64,000 nt of DNA from Hylemonella gracilis str. Niagara R. Lineage in GTDB: Bacteria > Pseudomonadota > Gammaproteobacteria > Burkholderiales > Burkholderiaceae_C. The notes beneath the pieces are model-generated. The model was not told where the DNA came from. It made no database searches and was given only the letters and a program-made list of their open reading frames with translations. Numbering within the stretch: the stretch's first letter is position 1; each line of letters begins with the position of its first letter. Below, piece by piece: positions 33,374-43,712 of this stretch. The stretch spans positions 1,157,062 to 1,221,061 of the forward strand of contig NZ_JEMG01000001.1 in NCBI RefSeq assembly GCF_000600295.1, given 5' to 3'. Both the position numbers and the translations under genes were made by a program.

Positions 33374-34771
33374 TCACTTCACGTCCAGCAAGGCCTGGAT
33401 GTCGAGCAGGGTGAGTTCGTTGTCGTCCGGCTTGCCGAGCTGGCGGCCGGAGGAGCCGGGGTAGTTGTTGTCGTTGACGACGACGATGTGCCGGGCGTCG
33501 ACGATGGCCAGACCTTCCGGACCGAGGTGCGGCAGGCTGAACACCTCTTCGTTGGGGCCGCGCTTGGCGAGCCGCTGGGGGTTGGTGATCTTGAGCAGGT
33601 CGATGTAGGCCACTTTGCGCACGAAGCCATTGGCATCGATGCTGCTCAGATCGATCTTGTAGACGCGCTTGAACTTCGCGGGCCGCGCGAAGCAGTCCGG
33701 CCGTTCCTCGCCAGCGCACGCAGGTGCGACGCCTTCGGACGCATCGTCACGCTCGATCACCAGGCCTGTGGTGGCGTCCAGCATCTGGAAGTCGGCCATC
33801 ACGTGGCCGCTTTCCTCGAAGGCGTATTTCCATTGCTTGCCGGTGTAGCGACGGCTGGCTACGTCGAATTCGAGGATGTGGGTGTAGATGCGGTCATTGG
33901 TCTTCTCGAAGGTCTTGGTCTGAGCGTCGTACAGCGGCCACTCGAAGGCGGGGTACAGCGTCTTGCCGTCCGGTGACTGGGCCATGGGCTCGAAGCCACC
34001 CGAGCGCCGCACTTCCCATAACGGCATCGCGTCGCTGGGCAGATTCGGCAGGCGGCTGTTCAGGTAATGGTCGGGCGAGCGGTAGGCCTTGCCGTTGACC
34101 ACGGTCTCGGTCACACCCAGCACCTTGCCGTTCAGATCGGTCTGCAGGATGTAGGGGCCGAACTCGTCGCCGATCCACAAGGTGTTGCCGACCTTCTGGA
34201 TCGATTCGACGTCGAAATCCACGCCCGTGAGGTAGCGCCGCTCGCTGGCCTCGTTCTGGATGGCAAAGGGCACCTTGCGGTCCGGATCGTGCAGGAAGAC
34301 GGTTTTGCGCAGCGTGACTTTGCCGCTTTTCCAGTCCACCTGCGCGGTGTGCACCATCAGCAGCGCATCTTGCGAGTTGATCTTGCTGCCGAAGCCGTTG
34401 TCGGTCAGCACCAGGTAATGCTCGCGGTCCAGCGCGACGATGCCGGAAAAGCCTTGCACGGCCTGCCCTTGGATGGGCAGTGCGCCGCCGGTGGCGCGCG
34501 GTTTGGAACCGCCCACGGCGGTGAAGGCCGGTTCGCTGCCGAGCTTCTCGTTGCGCGCGCGTGCGCTGTTGGCGAACTTGCCGGAGGTTGCGAAGAAGGC
34601 GCCCGCGTCACGCGGTGCGGGTGTGCTGGTGTCGGTGGGGAGCGCGGCGTGGCCGACCAGCGTGGCGCTCACGGCCTGCTGGGCTTGTGCGACGGGAATG
34701 CTGCTGAGCAAGACCAAGGCGTACAGCAGGGGTTTGATTGAGGAGGACCGATGGGCAGGGTGCAGTGGCAT
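33374..34771 (-). CDS. Secreted esterase-like/phytase-like beta-propeller protein (PF13449 type)
   Basis: 465 residues from ATG 34771 with a signal peptide ([22 protein letters not shown]). Family features are [74 protein letters not shown] and the C-terminal [26 protein letters not shown]. Two Cys in [12 protein letters not shown] could form a periplasmic disulfide. The family's activity is unproven; names come from a phytase-like propeller. It is divergent from the kynurenine genes. Confidence 0.85.
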   Translation of the reverse strand: MPLHPAHRSSSIKPLLYALVLLSSIPVAQAQQAVSATLVGHAALPTDTSTPAPRDAGAFFATSGKFANSARARNEKLGSEPAFTAVGGSKPRATGGALPIQGQAVQGFSGIVALDREHYLVLTDNGFGSKINSQDALLMVHTAQVDWKSGKVTLRKTVFLHDPDRKVPFAIQNEASERRYLTGVDFDVESIQKVGNTLWIGDEFGPYILQTDLNGKVLGVTETVVNGKAYRSPDHYLNSRLPNLPSDAMPLWEVRRSGGFEPMAQSPDGKTLYPAFEWPLYDAQTKTFEKTNDRIYTHILEFDVASRRYTGKQWKYAFEESGHVMADFQMLDATTGLVIERDDASEGVAPACAGEERPDCFARPAKFKRVYKIDLSSIDANGFVRKVAYIDLLKITNPQRLAKRGPNEEVFSLPHLGPEGLAIVDARHIVVVNDNNYPGSSGRQLGKPDDNELTLLDIQALLDVK

Positions 34772-34980
34772 GGAACGACTCCGAGAGAGAGAAGTCCCGC
34801 AGCCTAGGCAGGGGCGATGACAGCGCGATGAAGGTGCAGGCAAGGATCGGAACCCATGTCATGCGTCGACGCGAATACCGGTCGAAGGTGGTTCGTGCGG
34901 TAGTTCAGGCTGAAAAAAATCTGCCACCTGTTGGAAATAACCGACACCATGAGTTTTACGGGGCATGCAAACTTTCTTCC

Positions 34981-35637
34981 ATGCTTGTCCAACCCACACC
35001 TGCCGGGTCCCGACTCTGGGACATTTCACCGCCCGTGCACCCGGGCAGCCCCGTATTTCCAGGCGACACGCGCTACAGCCAGCAATGGAGCGCTACCATC
35101 GGACCCGGATGCCCGGTGAACGTGAGCGCCATCACCCTGTCACCCCATGTGGGCGCGCATGCCGATGCACCGCTGCACTATGACGCAGGCGGCGCCTCCG
35201 TGGGCGACCTGCCGCTGGATCCCTTCCTTGGCCCCTGCCGCGTGATCCATGCCATCGGGCGTGGCCCCTTGATCGAGTGGGACCATGTGGCCCATGCGAT
35301 CGATGCCCACCTGCCGCGGCGCGTGCTGGTGCGCACCTACGAGCGCATGCCCGTGGACCATTGGGACGGGGCGCTCACCGCCTACGCGCCTGACACCATC
35401 GCGCGCCTGGCCGACCTGGGCGTCTTGCTGGTGGGCATCGACACGGCCAGCATCGATCCGGCCAATAGCAAGACGCTGGACAGCCACCAAGTTATCCGCC
35501 AGCGAGGCTTACGCGTGCTCGAAAACCTCGTGCTCGACGAGGTGCCCGAAGGCGATTACGAGCTGATCGCCCTGCCGTTGAAGCTCACCACGGCCGATGC
35601 CTCGCCTGTGCGTGCCGTGCTGCGCGCCTTGGCCTGA
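34981..35637 (+). CDS. kynB: Arylformamidase (kynurenine formamidase)
   Basis: 218 residues from ATG 34981. KynB signatures are [21 protein letters not shown], the zinc-binding [15 protein letters not shown] and the C-terminal [21 protein letters not shown]. It hydrolyses N-formylkynurenine to kynurenine, the second step of aerobic tryptophan breakdown. First of three kyn genes, with kynU 56 bp downstream. Confidence 0.96.
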   Translation: MLVQPTPAGSRLWDISPPVHPGSPVFPGDTRYSQQWSATIGPGCPVNVSAITLSPHVGAHADAPLHYDAGGASVGDLPLDPFLGPCRVIHAIGRGPLIEWDHVAHAIDAHLPRRVLVRTYERMPVDHWDGALTAYAPDTIARLADLGVLLVGIDTASIDPANSKTLDSHQVIRQRGLRVLENLVLDEVPEGDYELIALPLKLTTADASPVRAVLRALA

Positions 35638-35693
35638 GCACATCGCAGCCCAGTCCCATTCCCGGCAGAACAAGTTTTTCCCGCGACTCTCCC

Positions 35694-37031
35694 ATGACAA
35701 CACGACAAGACTGCCGCGCGCTCGACGCGCAAGACCCCTTGGCCCCGCTGCGCGGGCATTTCACCCTGCCGGACGGCGTGATCTACCTGGACGGCAACTC
35801 CCTGGGCGTGCTGCCCAAGGCCACCGCCGCCCGCGTGGCCGATGTGGTCACGCGGGAGTGGGGGCAAGACCTCATCCGTTCGTGGAACACCGCCAGCTGG
35901 TTTGACCTGCCGCAGCGCCTGGGCAACCAGCTCGCGCCGCTGATCGGCGCCGGTCCCGGCGAGGTGGTGTGCACCGACAGCACCTCGGTCAACCTCTACA
36001 AGGTGCTGAGCGCGGCGCTCAACATCGCGCGCGAGGACGGCCCCGAGCGCAAGAGCGTGGTGAGCGAGCGCAGCAACTTCCCGACCGATCTGTACATCGC
36101 CGAAGGCCTGTGCAAGGAACGTGGCCTGGAGCTGGTGCTGGTGGAGCCCGAGGAGATCACGGCCGCCTTGACGCGCGATGTGGCGGTGCTGATGCTCACG
36201 CATGTGAACTACCGCACCGGGGCCATGCACGACATGGCCGCGATCACCGCGTCGGCGCACGCGGCGGGTGCCCTCACAGTGTGGGACCTGGCGCACAGCG
36301 CGGGCGCCGTGCCGGTGGACCTGAACGGCGCGGGGGCGGATTTCTCCATCGGCTGCGGCTACAAGTACCTCAATGGAGGCCCGGGTGCGCCGGCCTTTGT
36401 GTGGGTCCACCCACGCCACGCCGACCGTTTCTGGCAACCGCTGTCGGGTTGGTGGGGCCATGCCGCGCCCTTCCAGTTCACGCCGGATTACCAGCCCGCG
36501 CCTGGCATCCACCGCTATCTGTGCGGCACGCAGCCCATCATCAGCCTGTCGGCCTTGCAGTGCGGGCTCGACGTGTTCACCGCCGCCGAGGCGCTGGGCG
36601 GCATGGCCGCGCTGCGCGCCAAGTCGCTCGCGCTGACGGACCTGTTCATCCAACTGGTGGAAGAGCGCTGCGCGGGCCACGGCCTGGGGCTGGCCACGCC
36701 CCGCCCTCATGCCCAGCGCGGCTCCCAGGTGTGCCTGACGCGCGAGGAGGGCATGGGTGTGCGGGGACAAGGCAGCGGTGCTTACGCCATCGTGCAGGCG
36801 CTGATCGCGCGTGGCGTGATTGGGGACTACCGCGCCGGGTCCGGTGCGGCTTCTGATGCGGGAAAAGGGGATGGCGGTCCAAGGCCGCACAAGGACATCC
36901 TGCGCTTCGGCTTCACGCCGCTCTACATCGGCTACGAGGATGTCTGGGACGCGGTGGAGCACCTGCGCCAGGTGCTCGACGCGGGGGAGTGGCAACGCCC
37001 TGAGTTCAACCAGATCCACGCGGTGACCTGA
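35694..37031 (+). CDS. kynU: Kynureninase
   Basis: 445 residues; family members are usually near 415-425. The PLP lysine lies in [16 protein letters not shown], with [11 protein letters not shown] at the N-terminus and GWWGHAAPF in the middle. It cleaves kynurenine to anthranilate and alanine. The extra length comes from a Gly/Ser/Ala/Lys-rich insertion of about 17-20 residues (380-400) just before the conserved [11 protein letters not shown]. The insertion replaces a short loop and does not break the frame. kynA starts 2 bp after its stop. Confidence 0.96.
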   Translation: MTTRQDCRALDAQDPLAPLRGHFTLPDGVIYLDGNSLGVLPKATAARVADVVTREWGQDLIRSWNTASWFDLPQRLGNQLAPLIGAGPGEVVCTDSTSVNLYKVLSAALNIAREDGPERKSVVSERSNFPTDLYIAEGLCKERGLELVLVEPEEITAALTRDVAVLMLTHVNYRTGAMHDMAAITASAHAAGALTVWDLAHSAGAVPVDLNGAGADFSIGCGYKYLNGGPGAPAFVWVHPRHADRFWQPLSGWWGHAAPFQFTPDYQPAPGIHRYLCGTQPIISLSALQCGLDVFTAAEALGGMAALRAKSLALTDLFIQLVEERCAGHGLGLATPRPHAQRGSQVCLTREEGMGVRGQGSGAYAIVQALIARGVIGDYRAGSGAASDAGKGDGGPRPHKDILRFGFTPLYIGYEDVWDAVEHLRQVLDAGEWQRPEFNQIHAVT

Positions 37032-37033
37032 GC

Positions 37034-37939
37034 ATGTGCCCCCATTCCAACCCGAATGCAACGCCCGGCGCCGGCATGACCGGCGCCAGCGATCCGGTCG
37101 CGGGTACACCCGAGTCCATCGTGCACGAGGAGCAGGCCCAGCTCGACTTCAGTCAAAGCATGAGCTACGGCGACTACCTGCGGCTCGACGCCATCCTCGC
37201 AGCGCAGCAGCCCCTGTCGGCCGCGCACGACGAGATGCTCTTCATCGTGCAGCACCAGACCAGCGAGTTGTGGATGAAGCTCATGCTGCACGAGCTGCAG
37301 GCCGCCATCGGCCACGTCGCGCGGGATGAACTGCCGATGGCCTTCAAGATGCTGGCGCGTGTCTCCAAGATCATGGAGCAGCTGGTGCATGCCTGGGACG
37401 TGCTGGCCACCATGACGCCGCCCGAGTACAGCGCCATGCGTCCTGCCCTGGGCAATTCCAGCGGTTTCCAGAGTTACCAGTACCGTTGCATCGAGTTCGC
37501 GCTGGGCAACAAGAACCGCGCCATGCTGCGACCGCACGAGCACCGGGCGGATCTGCTGGCGCGGGTGCAGGCGGCGTACGAGGCGCCGTCGCTCTACGAC
37601 GAGGCGCTGCGCTTGCTCGCGCGCCGCGGCCTGCCCGTGCCGGCCAGCCATGTCGAGCGTGATTGGACCCAGCCTTATGGGGAGAGCGAGGGTGTGACGC
37701 AGGCCTGGCTCACCGTGTACCGCGCGCCTGAAAAGCACTGGGACCTGTACCAGCTGGGTGAGGAACTCACCGACCTGGAAGACGCCTTTCGCCTGTGGCG
37801 CTTCCGCCATGTGACCACGGTGGAGCGCGTGATCGGCTTCAAGCGCGGGACCGGCGGCACCGGCGGTGTGAGCTACCTGCGCAAGATGCTGGACGTGGTG
37901 CTGTTCCCCGAAATCTGGAAACTGCGCACCGATCTGTGA
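37034..37939 (+). CDS. kynA: Tryptophan 2,3-dioxygenase
   Basis: 301 residues. The haem enzyme opens the indole ring of tryptophan. Signatures are [20 protein letters not shown] (active-site His), [20 protein letters not shown] and [17 protein letters not shown], which includes the substrate-contacting GTGG loop. The N-terminal 30 residues are variable; ATG 37034 directly after kynU is used, with ATG 37076 possible. Final gene of kynBUA; the bidirectional terminator at 38087 closes the operon. Confidence 0.96.
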   Translation: MCPHSNPNATPGAGMTGASDPVAGTPESIVHEEQAQLDFSQSMSYGDYLRLDAILAAQQPLSAAHDEMLFIVQHQTSELWMKLMLHELQAAIGHVARDELPMAFKMLARVSKIMEQLVHAWDVLATMTPPEYSAMRPALGNSSGFQSYQYRCIEFALGNKNRAMLRPHEHRADLLARVQAAYEAPSLYDEALRLLARRGLPVPASHVERDWTQPYGESEGVTQAWLTVYRAPEKHWDLYQLGEELTDLEDAFRLWRFRHVTTVERVIGFKRGTGGTGGVSYLRKMLDVVLFPEIWKLRTDL

Positions 37940-38086
37940 AGCGTTGACTGCGGCAGGGTCGGCTGATCGTTGTACTGACAGCGCCGATCACGCGGCCCGC
38001 CATCCGCGCGCGGGCGTCGCGGATTGGCCAGTTCGAGGTGGAACGCGTCACCTTTCGGACTGCCACGCCTTGCATGGATGAAAAAA

Positions 38087-38115
38087 ACGGCCCGGGGGAT
38101 TCCGGGCCGTTTTTT
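38087..38115. terminator. Bidirectional terminator between kynA and rhlE
   Basis: Stem ACGGCCCGG (38087-38095) pairs with CCGGGCCGT (38102-38110). Six T follow on the plus strand and seven A precede it, so it can end both the kyn transcript and the oppositely oriented rhlE transcript. Confidence 0.93.
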
Positions 38116-38130
38116 GTGTCGGTGTCGGCG

Positions 38131-39828
38131 TCAGTGGCTGATGCGCCCGAAGTTCGTGCGCAGCGGATCAACACCGCCGCCCCCCTGGCCCTTGCCACCA
38201 CCTTGGCCACCCCGGTTGCCACCGCCGCCGCCACGGCGGCGATTGCCTTGGCTCAGGGCGTCGGTGCGGGTGCGCAGCGGATCGGGCTGGCCACCGCCGC
38301 CGCCGTAACCGCCACCACTGCCGCCGCCTTGTCCGCGGCCACCACCGCCGCTGTTGGCACGGCGCTGCTCGTTGTTGCGGTTGCCGCCCTGGCCGCCGCC
38401 TTGCGGTCTGCCTTGGCGCTGGCCTTGGCCTTCAGGGCGATCCTGACGGTCCGAGCGGTTCTGGTTCTGACGGCCTTGGCCGTTGCCGTTGCTCCGGCCA
38501 CCACCGCCGTTGCCGCTGGCGCCGCGTTCACCCTGGCCAGCCTTGTTCTCGCGAATGCGTTGCACCATCTCCTGGCGCGCGGCCTTGGCGGCGGCGGCCA
38601 TCACCTCGCGGCTCGGCGGCTTGCCCAGGCCGCCCCACAGGGTCTGGCGGCCCATGGCGATGGGCTCGGCACGTTCACCATCTTCTGGGGCGAATTCGGC
38701 GGGGGTGTCCACCACGGCAATCTGCTGCTTGGTGAAGCGCTCGATCTCGGCCATGAAGCCTTGCTCGTCCAGGCAGACGAGGTTGACGGCCTGGCCTTCA
38801 CGTCCTGCGCGGCCCGTGCGGCCGATGCGGTGCACGTAGTCCTCAGGAATGTTCGGGATTTCGTAGTTGACGACGTGTGGCAGCTCGTCGATGTCGATGC
38901 CGCGCGCCGCGATGTCGGTGGCGACCAAGGCGCGGATTTCGCCGCTCTTGAAGCCAGCCAAAGCCTGTGTGCGCGCGCCCTGGCTCTTGTTGCCGTGCAG
39001 GGCCATGGCGGTGACACCGTTCTTGTTCAGGTACTCAGCGACGTGGTTGGCGCCGAACTTGGTGCGCGTGAACACCAGCACCTGGCTCCAGTCCTGCGCG
39101 TTGATGATGTGCGCGAGCAGGGCTTTTTTCTTGCTGCGGCCCACCGTGTGCACGCTCTGCGTGATGCGCTGCACCGTGGTGTTGCGCGGCGTGACCTGCA
39201 CGCTCTGCGGGTTCTTGAGCAGGCCCTCGGCCAGCGCGCGGATTTCGTCGCTGAAGGTGGCGGAAAACAGCAGGCTCTGCTTTTCCTTGGGCATCAGGGC
39301 CAGCACCTTCTTCACGTCGTGGATGAAGCCCATGTCCAGCATGCGGTCGGCTTCGTCGAGCACCAGCATCTGCACCTGGGACAGGTCCATGAAGCCTTGC
39401 TGCTGCAGATCCAGCAGGCGGCCCGGCGTGGCGACCAGGATGTCCACGCCCTTCTTGATGCGGGCGATCTGCGGGTTCATGCCCACGCCGCCGAAGATCA
39501 CGGTGGATTCGAGCTGCAGGTACTTGCCGTAGTTGCGCACGGACTCCTCGACCTGCGCGGCCAGTTCGCGTGTGGGGGTCAACACCAGGGCGCGGATGCC
39601 GTTGCCGCCCCACTTGTTCTGCACGCTGCGGCGCATGCTCAGGTTGTGCAGCAGGGGCAGGGTGAAGGCCGCAGTCTTGCCGGTGCCGGTCTGGGCGCCG
39701 CCCAGCAGGTCGTTGCCCTGCAGGATCAGTGGGATGGCCTGTTCCTGGATCGCGGTGGGCGTTTCATAACCCTGTTCACGGACAGCCTTCAGGATGGCCG
39801 GGGCCAGTTTCAGTTCTTCAAAGTTCAT
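38131..39828 (-). CDS. rhlE: DEAD-box ATP-dependent RNA helicase, RhlE type
   Basis: 565 residues from ATG 39828. Motifs in order: Q motif [14 protein letters not shown], Walker [21 protein letters not shown] in [17 protein letters not shown], then [23 protein letters not shown] and [11 protein letters not shown] disordered tail of about 150 residues rich in Gly, Arg, Asn and Gln follows the helicase core. It contains two DPLRT motifs, one of them at the extreme C-terminus (DPLRTNFGR). Such tails bind RNA and can drive condensate formation. RhlE proteins act in RNA turnover and ribosome assembly. Confidence 0.95.
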   Translation of the reverse strand: MNFEELKLAPAILKAVREQGYETPTAIQEQAIPLILQGNDLLGGAQTGTGKTAAFTLPLLHNLSMRRSVQNKWGGNGIRALVLTPTRELAAQVEESVRNYGKYLQLESTVIFGGVGMNPQIARIKKGVDILVATPGRLLDLQQQGFMDLSQVQMLVLDEADRMLDMGFIHDVKKVLALMPKEKQSLLFSATFSDEIRALAEGLLKNPQSVQVTPRNTTVQRITQSVHTVGRSKKKALLAHIINAQDWSQVLVFTRTKFGANHVAEYLNKNGVTAMALHGNKSQGARTQALAGFKSGEIRALVATDIAARGIDIDELPHVVNYEIPNIPEDYVHRIGRTGRAGREGQAVNLVCLDEQGFMAEIERFTKQQIAVVDTPAEFAPEDGERAEPIAMGRQTLWGGLGKPPSREVMAAAAKAARQEMVQRIRENKAGQGERGASGNGGGGRSNGNGQGRQNQNRSDRQDRPEGQGQRQGRPQGGGQGGNRNNEQRRANSGGGGRGQGGGSGGGYGGGGGQPDPLRTRTDALSQGNRRRGGGGGNRGGQGGGKGQGGGGVDPLRTNFGRISH

Positions 39829-40059
39829 TGGGATGGTCGCGCCCGGTCCGGGGCGCAGGGATATCGGCCAGTACGGCGCTCGGAAGGACATTCCGGTCGA
39901 CGGTCAGTCTAAGGCAGACATGGGTTCACAAGAGCGGGCGGGTCAGCCAGTGCGGTGACAGCCCCCAGCGGATTGCTGGTGTCGCGGCCAACTGAAGAGC
40001 GCGACGGGGCGTATTGTCGCACGTTTCCCAGAGCCGTGGCCCTCTGCGGGGCTCGGCGC
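39829..40059. other. Intergenic stretch before rhlE
   Basis: 231 bp upstream of rhlE and downstream of the amino-acid ABC ATPase. No gene, repeat or clear terminator is seen. It should hold the rhlE promoter. Confidence 0.4.
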
Positions 40060-40830
40060 TCAACCGTGCAGCGAGGACAGAAACTGTTGCAACTCCGGCG
40101 TCTGCGGCTGGCCGAAGATCTGGGCGGGCGGGCCGGATTCATGCACACGGCCCTGGTGCATGAAAATCACGCGGTCGCTGACCTTGCGCGCGAAGCTCAT
40201 TTCGTGCGTCACCATCAGCAGCGTCATGCCCTCTTGGGCCAGGGACTCCACCACGCGCAGCACTTCGCCGACCAGTTCAGGGTCCAGCGCGGAGGTGATT
40301 TCGTCGCAGAGCAGCACGGCCGGTTCCATGGCCAGCGCGCGGGCGATGGCCACGCGTTGCTGCTGGCCGCCGGAGAGCTGGTCGGGCATGGCATCGAATT
40401 TCTCGGCCAGGCCCACGCGCGCGAGCAGGGCGCGCGCCTGCTTGGCGGCGTCGGCCTTGCCGCGCTCCTTCACCAGCGTGGGCGCGAGCATGATGTTGTG
40501 GCCCACCGTCAGGTGTGGAAAGAGGTTGAAGCTCTGGAAGATCATGCCCACGCGTTGGCGCAATTCGCGCATGGCCATGGCGCTGTCGTGCAACAACTGC
40601 TTGCCGTCGACGGTGAGTGAGCCTTCTTGGAATTCCTCCAGCCCATTGATGCAGCGCAGCAGCGTGCTCTTGCCCGAACCGCTCTTGCCGATGATGGCGA
40701 TGACCTCGCCGCGCCGCACATCGAGGTCGATGCCTTTGAGGACTTCGTTACTGCCATAGCTTTTGCGCAGGGCAGTGATGCGAACGATGGGGTCCGCATG
40801 GACAACGGGGGTATCAGCGGCGGCTTGCAT
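40060..40830 (-). CDS. Polar amino-acid ABC transporter ATP-binding protein
   Basis: 256 residues. Walker [11 protein letters not shown]-loop [10 protein letters not shown], signature LSGGQQQR, Walker [21 protein letters not shown] and the H-loop [14 protein letters not shown] are the GlnQ/HisP-type set. It overlaps the upstream permease gene by 17 bp. Together with two permeases and a binding protein it completes an importer. Confidence 0.94.
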   Translation of the reverse strand: MQAAADTPVVHADPIVRITALRKSYGSNEVLKGIDLDVRRGEVIAIIGKSGSGKSTLLRCINGLEEFQEGSLTVDGKQLLHDSAMAMRELRQRVGMIFQSFNLFPHLTVGHNIMLAPTLVKERGKADAAKQARALLARVGLAEKFDAMPDQLSGGQQQRVAIARALAMEPAVLLCDEITSALDPELVGEVLRVVESLAQEGMTLLMVTHEMSFARKVSDRVIFMHQGRVHESGPPAQIFGQPQTPELQQFLSSLHG

Positions 40831-41467
40831 GGAGTTTTCTTTCGAGAGACTGGGCGTACAGACTGATGGGCCAGCACAGCGCGAAATACAGCAGGGCCAC
40901 GCAGGCGAAGACGGTGAAAGGCAGGTAGGTCACGTTGGAGATCATGTTGCCCGCGCGCGTGAGTTCGACGAAACCGATCACGGATGCCAGCGCCGTGCCC
41001 TTGACCACCTGCACCAGGAAACCCACGGTGGGCGGGATCGCGATGCGCAGGGCTTGCGGCAGGATGACGTGGCGCAACTGCTCGCCGAAACTCAGGGCCA
41101 GGCTTTGCGCGGCTTCCCATTGGCCTCGGGGAATAGCGGCCACGCAGCCGCGCCAGATTTCGGTCAGGAAGGCGCTGGTGTAGAGCGTGAGTGCCAGCCC
41201 GGCTGCCGTCCAGGGCGAGGTCTGCAGGCCCAGCAGGGCGAAGCCGAAATAGGCAAGGAAAAGCTGCATCAGCAGCGGCGTTCCCTGGAAGACCTGCACA
41301 TAGGCACTGACCAGCGGACCCACACCGCGCAAGCGGGACAGTCGCAGCACCAGCAGCAGGCCACCCACCAGGCCGCCGCCAATGAAGGCGATCAGTGACA
41401 GCGCCACCGTCCAGCGCGCGGCCAGCAGCAGGTTGCGCAGGATGTCCCACAGACTGAATTCAGGCAT
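40814..41467 (-). CDS. Polar amino-acid ABC transporter permease
   Basis: 217 residues. Conserved third-helix segment YVQVFQGTPLLMQLFLAYFG and EAA loop EIWRGCVAAIPRGQWEAAQSLALSFGEQLRHVILPQALRI are typical of the HisMQ family. It pairs with the permease encoded 15 bp upstream. Confidence 0.93.
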   Translation of the reverse strand: MPEFSLWDILRNLLLAARWTVALSLIAFIGGGLVGGLLLVLRLSRLRGVGPLVSAYVQVFQGTPLLMQLFLAYFGFALLGLQTSPWTAAGLALTLYTSAFLTEIWRGCVAAIPRGQWEAAQSLALSFGEQLRHVILPQALRIAIPPTVGFLVQVVKGTALASVIGFVELTRAGNMISNVTYLPFTVFACVALLYFALCWPISLYAQSLERKLHASRR

Positions 41468-41482
41468 GGGCTTGCAACTCCT

Positions 41483-42160
41483 TCAGCGTCCGAAGATGAA
41501 ACGCGGACCGGCCCAATGCAGCAGGCGGCGCAGCGCGATGGCCAGCAGCAGATAGACCGCCGTGACCACGATGTAGGCCTCGAAGGTGCGGAAGCTCGCC
41601 GCCGAGATCACGTTGGCGGCATAACTCAGCTCCTCGGTGGAGATTTGCCCGCACACGGCGGAGCCCAGCATCACGATGATGATCTGACTGACCAGGGCGG
41701 GCCAGACCCGTTGGAGCGCGGGCGGCAGCACCACGCGCGTGTAGACCTGCCAGCGGTTCAGCGCGAGGCTCAAGGCGGCCTCGATCTGTCCGCGCGGCGT
41801 GGCCTGCACACCGGCGCGAATGATCTCGGCGGAGTAAGCGCCAAGGTTGAGCACCATCGCGAGGATGGAAGCCGCCTCTGGCGAGAGCCGCAGCCCCGCC
41901 GAAGGCAGACCGAAGAAGATGAAGAAGAGCTGGACGATGAAGGGCGTGTTGCGGATCAGTTCCACGTAGGCGCCCGTGAGGGCACGCAGCCAGAGTAGGC
42001 CGCGCGCGTGGGTCGTCCGGGCCCAGGCGCAGGCGATACCGACGACGAGGCCCAAGGCCATGGCGATCGCGGTCAGCCCCAGCGTCCAGGCCACGCCCTT
42101 GAGCAGAAAAGGCCACTGGGTGAGCAGCAGGCTGAAGTCGAGGGTGGTGGCGGTGGCCAT
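41483..42160 (-). CDS. Polar amino-acid ABC transporter permease
   Basis: 225 residues. Signatures YVELIRNTPFIVQLFFIFFGLP and EIIRAGVQATPRGQIEAALSLALNRWQVYTRVVLPPAL. The second channel subunit of the importer; the ATG at 42160 begins 42 bp after the binding-protein stop. Confidence 0.93.
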   Translation of the reverse strand: MATATTLDFSLLLTQWPFLLKGVAWTLGLTAIAMALGLVVGIACAWARTTHARGLLWLRALTGAYVELIRNTPFIVQLFFIFFGLPSAGLRLSPEAASILAMVLNLGAYSAEIIRAGVQATPRGQIEAALSLALNRWQVYTRVVLPPALQRVWPALVSQIIIVMLGSAVCGQISTEELSYAANVISAASFRTFEAYIVVTAVYLLLAIALRRLLHWAGPRFIFGR

Positions 42161-42202
42161 GGTGGGGCGATGTGTAGGTCGTGGTCGAGGACCGAGCGGT
42201 CC

Positions 42203-43006
42203 TTACTCGGATAGCGGCAGATCGCCAGCCGGGCGGCCCAGCCATTGCTGGGACAGCTTGTTGATGGTGCCGTCCTTGCGCGCGGCCAGCAAAATTTCGT
42301 TGACCTTGATGCGCAGCGCGTCCTGGCCCTTGGCCACGCCGATGAAGTTGGGGCTGTCCTTGATCAGCAGCTTGTATTCCGCGCCGAGCTGTGGGTTCTT
42401 CTGCATCATCAGGCCGGCGTTGGAGACGCTGGTGGCGATCACCTGGGTCTGTCCGGCGACGAACGCGGCGGTGCTGGCGGCCTGGTCTTCATAGCGCTTG
42501 AACACCATGCTGGACGGGCCGGCCTTGACCAGTTCCTGTTCTTCCATCGCGCCCTTGGCGACGGCGATGGTCTTGCCGCCCAGATCGGCGAAGCTCTTGA
42601 TGCTCAGGCTCTTGGGCGCGTAGACGGCCTGGAAGAAGGGCGAGTAGGCATGCGTGAAGTCGATCACCTTCATGCGATCCGGGTTCTTACCCAGGGTGGA
42701 GATGACGAGTTGCACCTGCCCGGTCTGCAGGTAGGGGATACGGTTCGCGCTGGTCACGGGCACGAGTTCCAGCCCCACGCCCAGCTTGTTGGCGATCAGC
42801 TTGGCAACCTCGATGTCCAGGCCCTGGGGCTGCAGGTCGAGGCCGACGAAACCGTAGGGCGGGTAATCGGTGGGCACGGCGATCTTGATCTTCTTGGTTT
42901 GCATGACCTGGCTCAGCGCGTCCTGCGCCTGGGCGGGCGTGCCCAGCAGGGTAAGGGCCATGGCGGCAATGCCGAGGGCAGCGTGGACGAAGGGGCGGCG
43001 TTGCAT
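42203..43006 (-). CDS. Polar amino-acid ABC transporter substrate-binding protein
   Basis: 267 residues from ATG 43006, supported by AGGAG 8 nt upstream and a signal peptide (RRPFVHAALGIAAMALTLL...AQA). Family-3 solute-binding motifs are IAVPTDYPPYGFVGLDLQPQ, GLDIEVAKLIANKLGV, RIPYLQTGQVQLVISTLGKNPDRMKVIDFTHAY. It should bind a polar or basic amino acid in the periplasm. First gene of the four-gene operon. Confidence 0.93.
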   Translation of the reverse strand: MQRRPFVHAALGIAAMALTLLGTPAQAQDALSQVMQTKKIKIAVPTDYPPYGFVGLDLQPQGLDIEVAKLIANKLGVGLELVPVTSANRIPYLQTGQVQLVISTLGKNPDRMKVIDFTHAYSPFFQAVYAPKSLSIKSFADLGGKTIAVAKGAMEEQELVKAGPSSMVFKRYEDQAASTAAFVAGQTQVIATSVSNAGLMMQKNPQLGAEYKLLIKDSPNFIGVAKGQDALRIKVNEILLAARKDGTINKLSQQWLGRPAGDLPLSE

Positions 43007-43132
43007 CAGGGAACTCCTATCGATGGAAGGTTGTGGAGGTGAGAAGCGAAATCCATGCCGTGCCTGTGACACTCGATCCATGCAGTGGCCATCGTGATCG
43101 GGGCTGGAGTTCGCGCGGGTCTGGGTGCAAGG

Positions 43133-43624
43133 TCAGTGGTGCGGGCTGGGGGCTTGCCAGAAATCACGGTGTAGGGCGGCGATGTCTTCCTCCACGGCGC
43201 TGACCGGGCCAATGACTTCGATGCGCTTTTGGCCCGCCGCGAAAACCGTGCGGCAGGGCAAGTCCATGGTGGGATTCTCGTCGTGGCTACCCGTGAGGGC
43301 GAGCAGCCGACGTTCGCTCAGGCCGTAGACCAGGCGGCCGATGCCGGCCCAGTACTGCGTGCCGGCGCACATGGCGCAGGGCTCGACCGTCGTGACCAGG
43401 GTGCAGCGGCCCAGGTATTCGGCCGGGTAGTTCAGCGCCGCCGTGCGCGCGAGCACGGACTCGGCATGGTTCACCGTGTCCACATTGCCCTGCTCGGCCA
43501 GCACGGTCTCGCCATCCGGCGCGACCAGGATGGCGCCGAAGGGGTGGCGACCGAGTTGATCGCGTGCGCGACGCGCGACTTCGTTGGCGCGCGCCAGGTG
43601 GCGGATCACTTGTTCCGGGTTCAT
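43133..43624 (-). CDS. Nucleoside/nucleobase deaminase (CDA fold)
   Basis: 163 residues. The zinc-dependent deaminase motifs are NHAESV (HAE) and PCAMCAGTQYWAG (PCxxC), with HPFGAILVAPDG at the N-terminus and a typical RLVYGLSERRL after the second motif. The length and VYGLSERR type differ from tRNA adenosine deaminase TadA and suit small guanine/cytosine-type or related heterocycle deaminases. It sits between two import systems on the same strand, so it may act on an imported nitrogen heterocycle. Confidence 0.88.
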   Translation of the reverse strand: MNPEQVIRHLARANEVARRARDQLGRHPFGAILVAPDGETVLAEQGNVDTVNHAESVLARTAALNYPAEYLGRCTLVTTVEPCAMCAGTQYWAGIGRLVYGLSERRLLALTGSHDENPTMDLPCRTVFAAGQKRIEVIGPVSAVEEDIAALHRDFWQAPSPHH

Positions 43625-43630
43625 GGTACT

Positions 43631-43712
43631 GGCCTGCGCCGGGCCGCTCCCAAGGAGGCCGGGACCCCCTCGGGGGGCAGCGACCCGCGCAGCGGCGGAG
43701 CGTGGGGGTCAA
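43631..43712. repeat. Comamonadaceae-type GC-rich intergenic repeat
   Basis: The 80-bp stretch contains CCTGCGCCGGGCCGCTCCCAA, the hairpin CCCCCTCGGGGGG and GCGCAGCGGCGGAGCGTGGG. From memory, nearly this sequence recurs between genes in Acidovorax, Variovorax and Hydrogenophaga genomes. It lies between the deaminase and the permease gene and may act as a terminator or mRNA-stabilising element. Confidence 0.65.
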
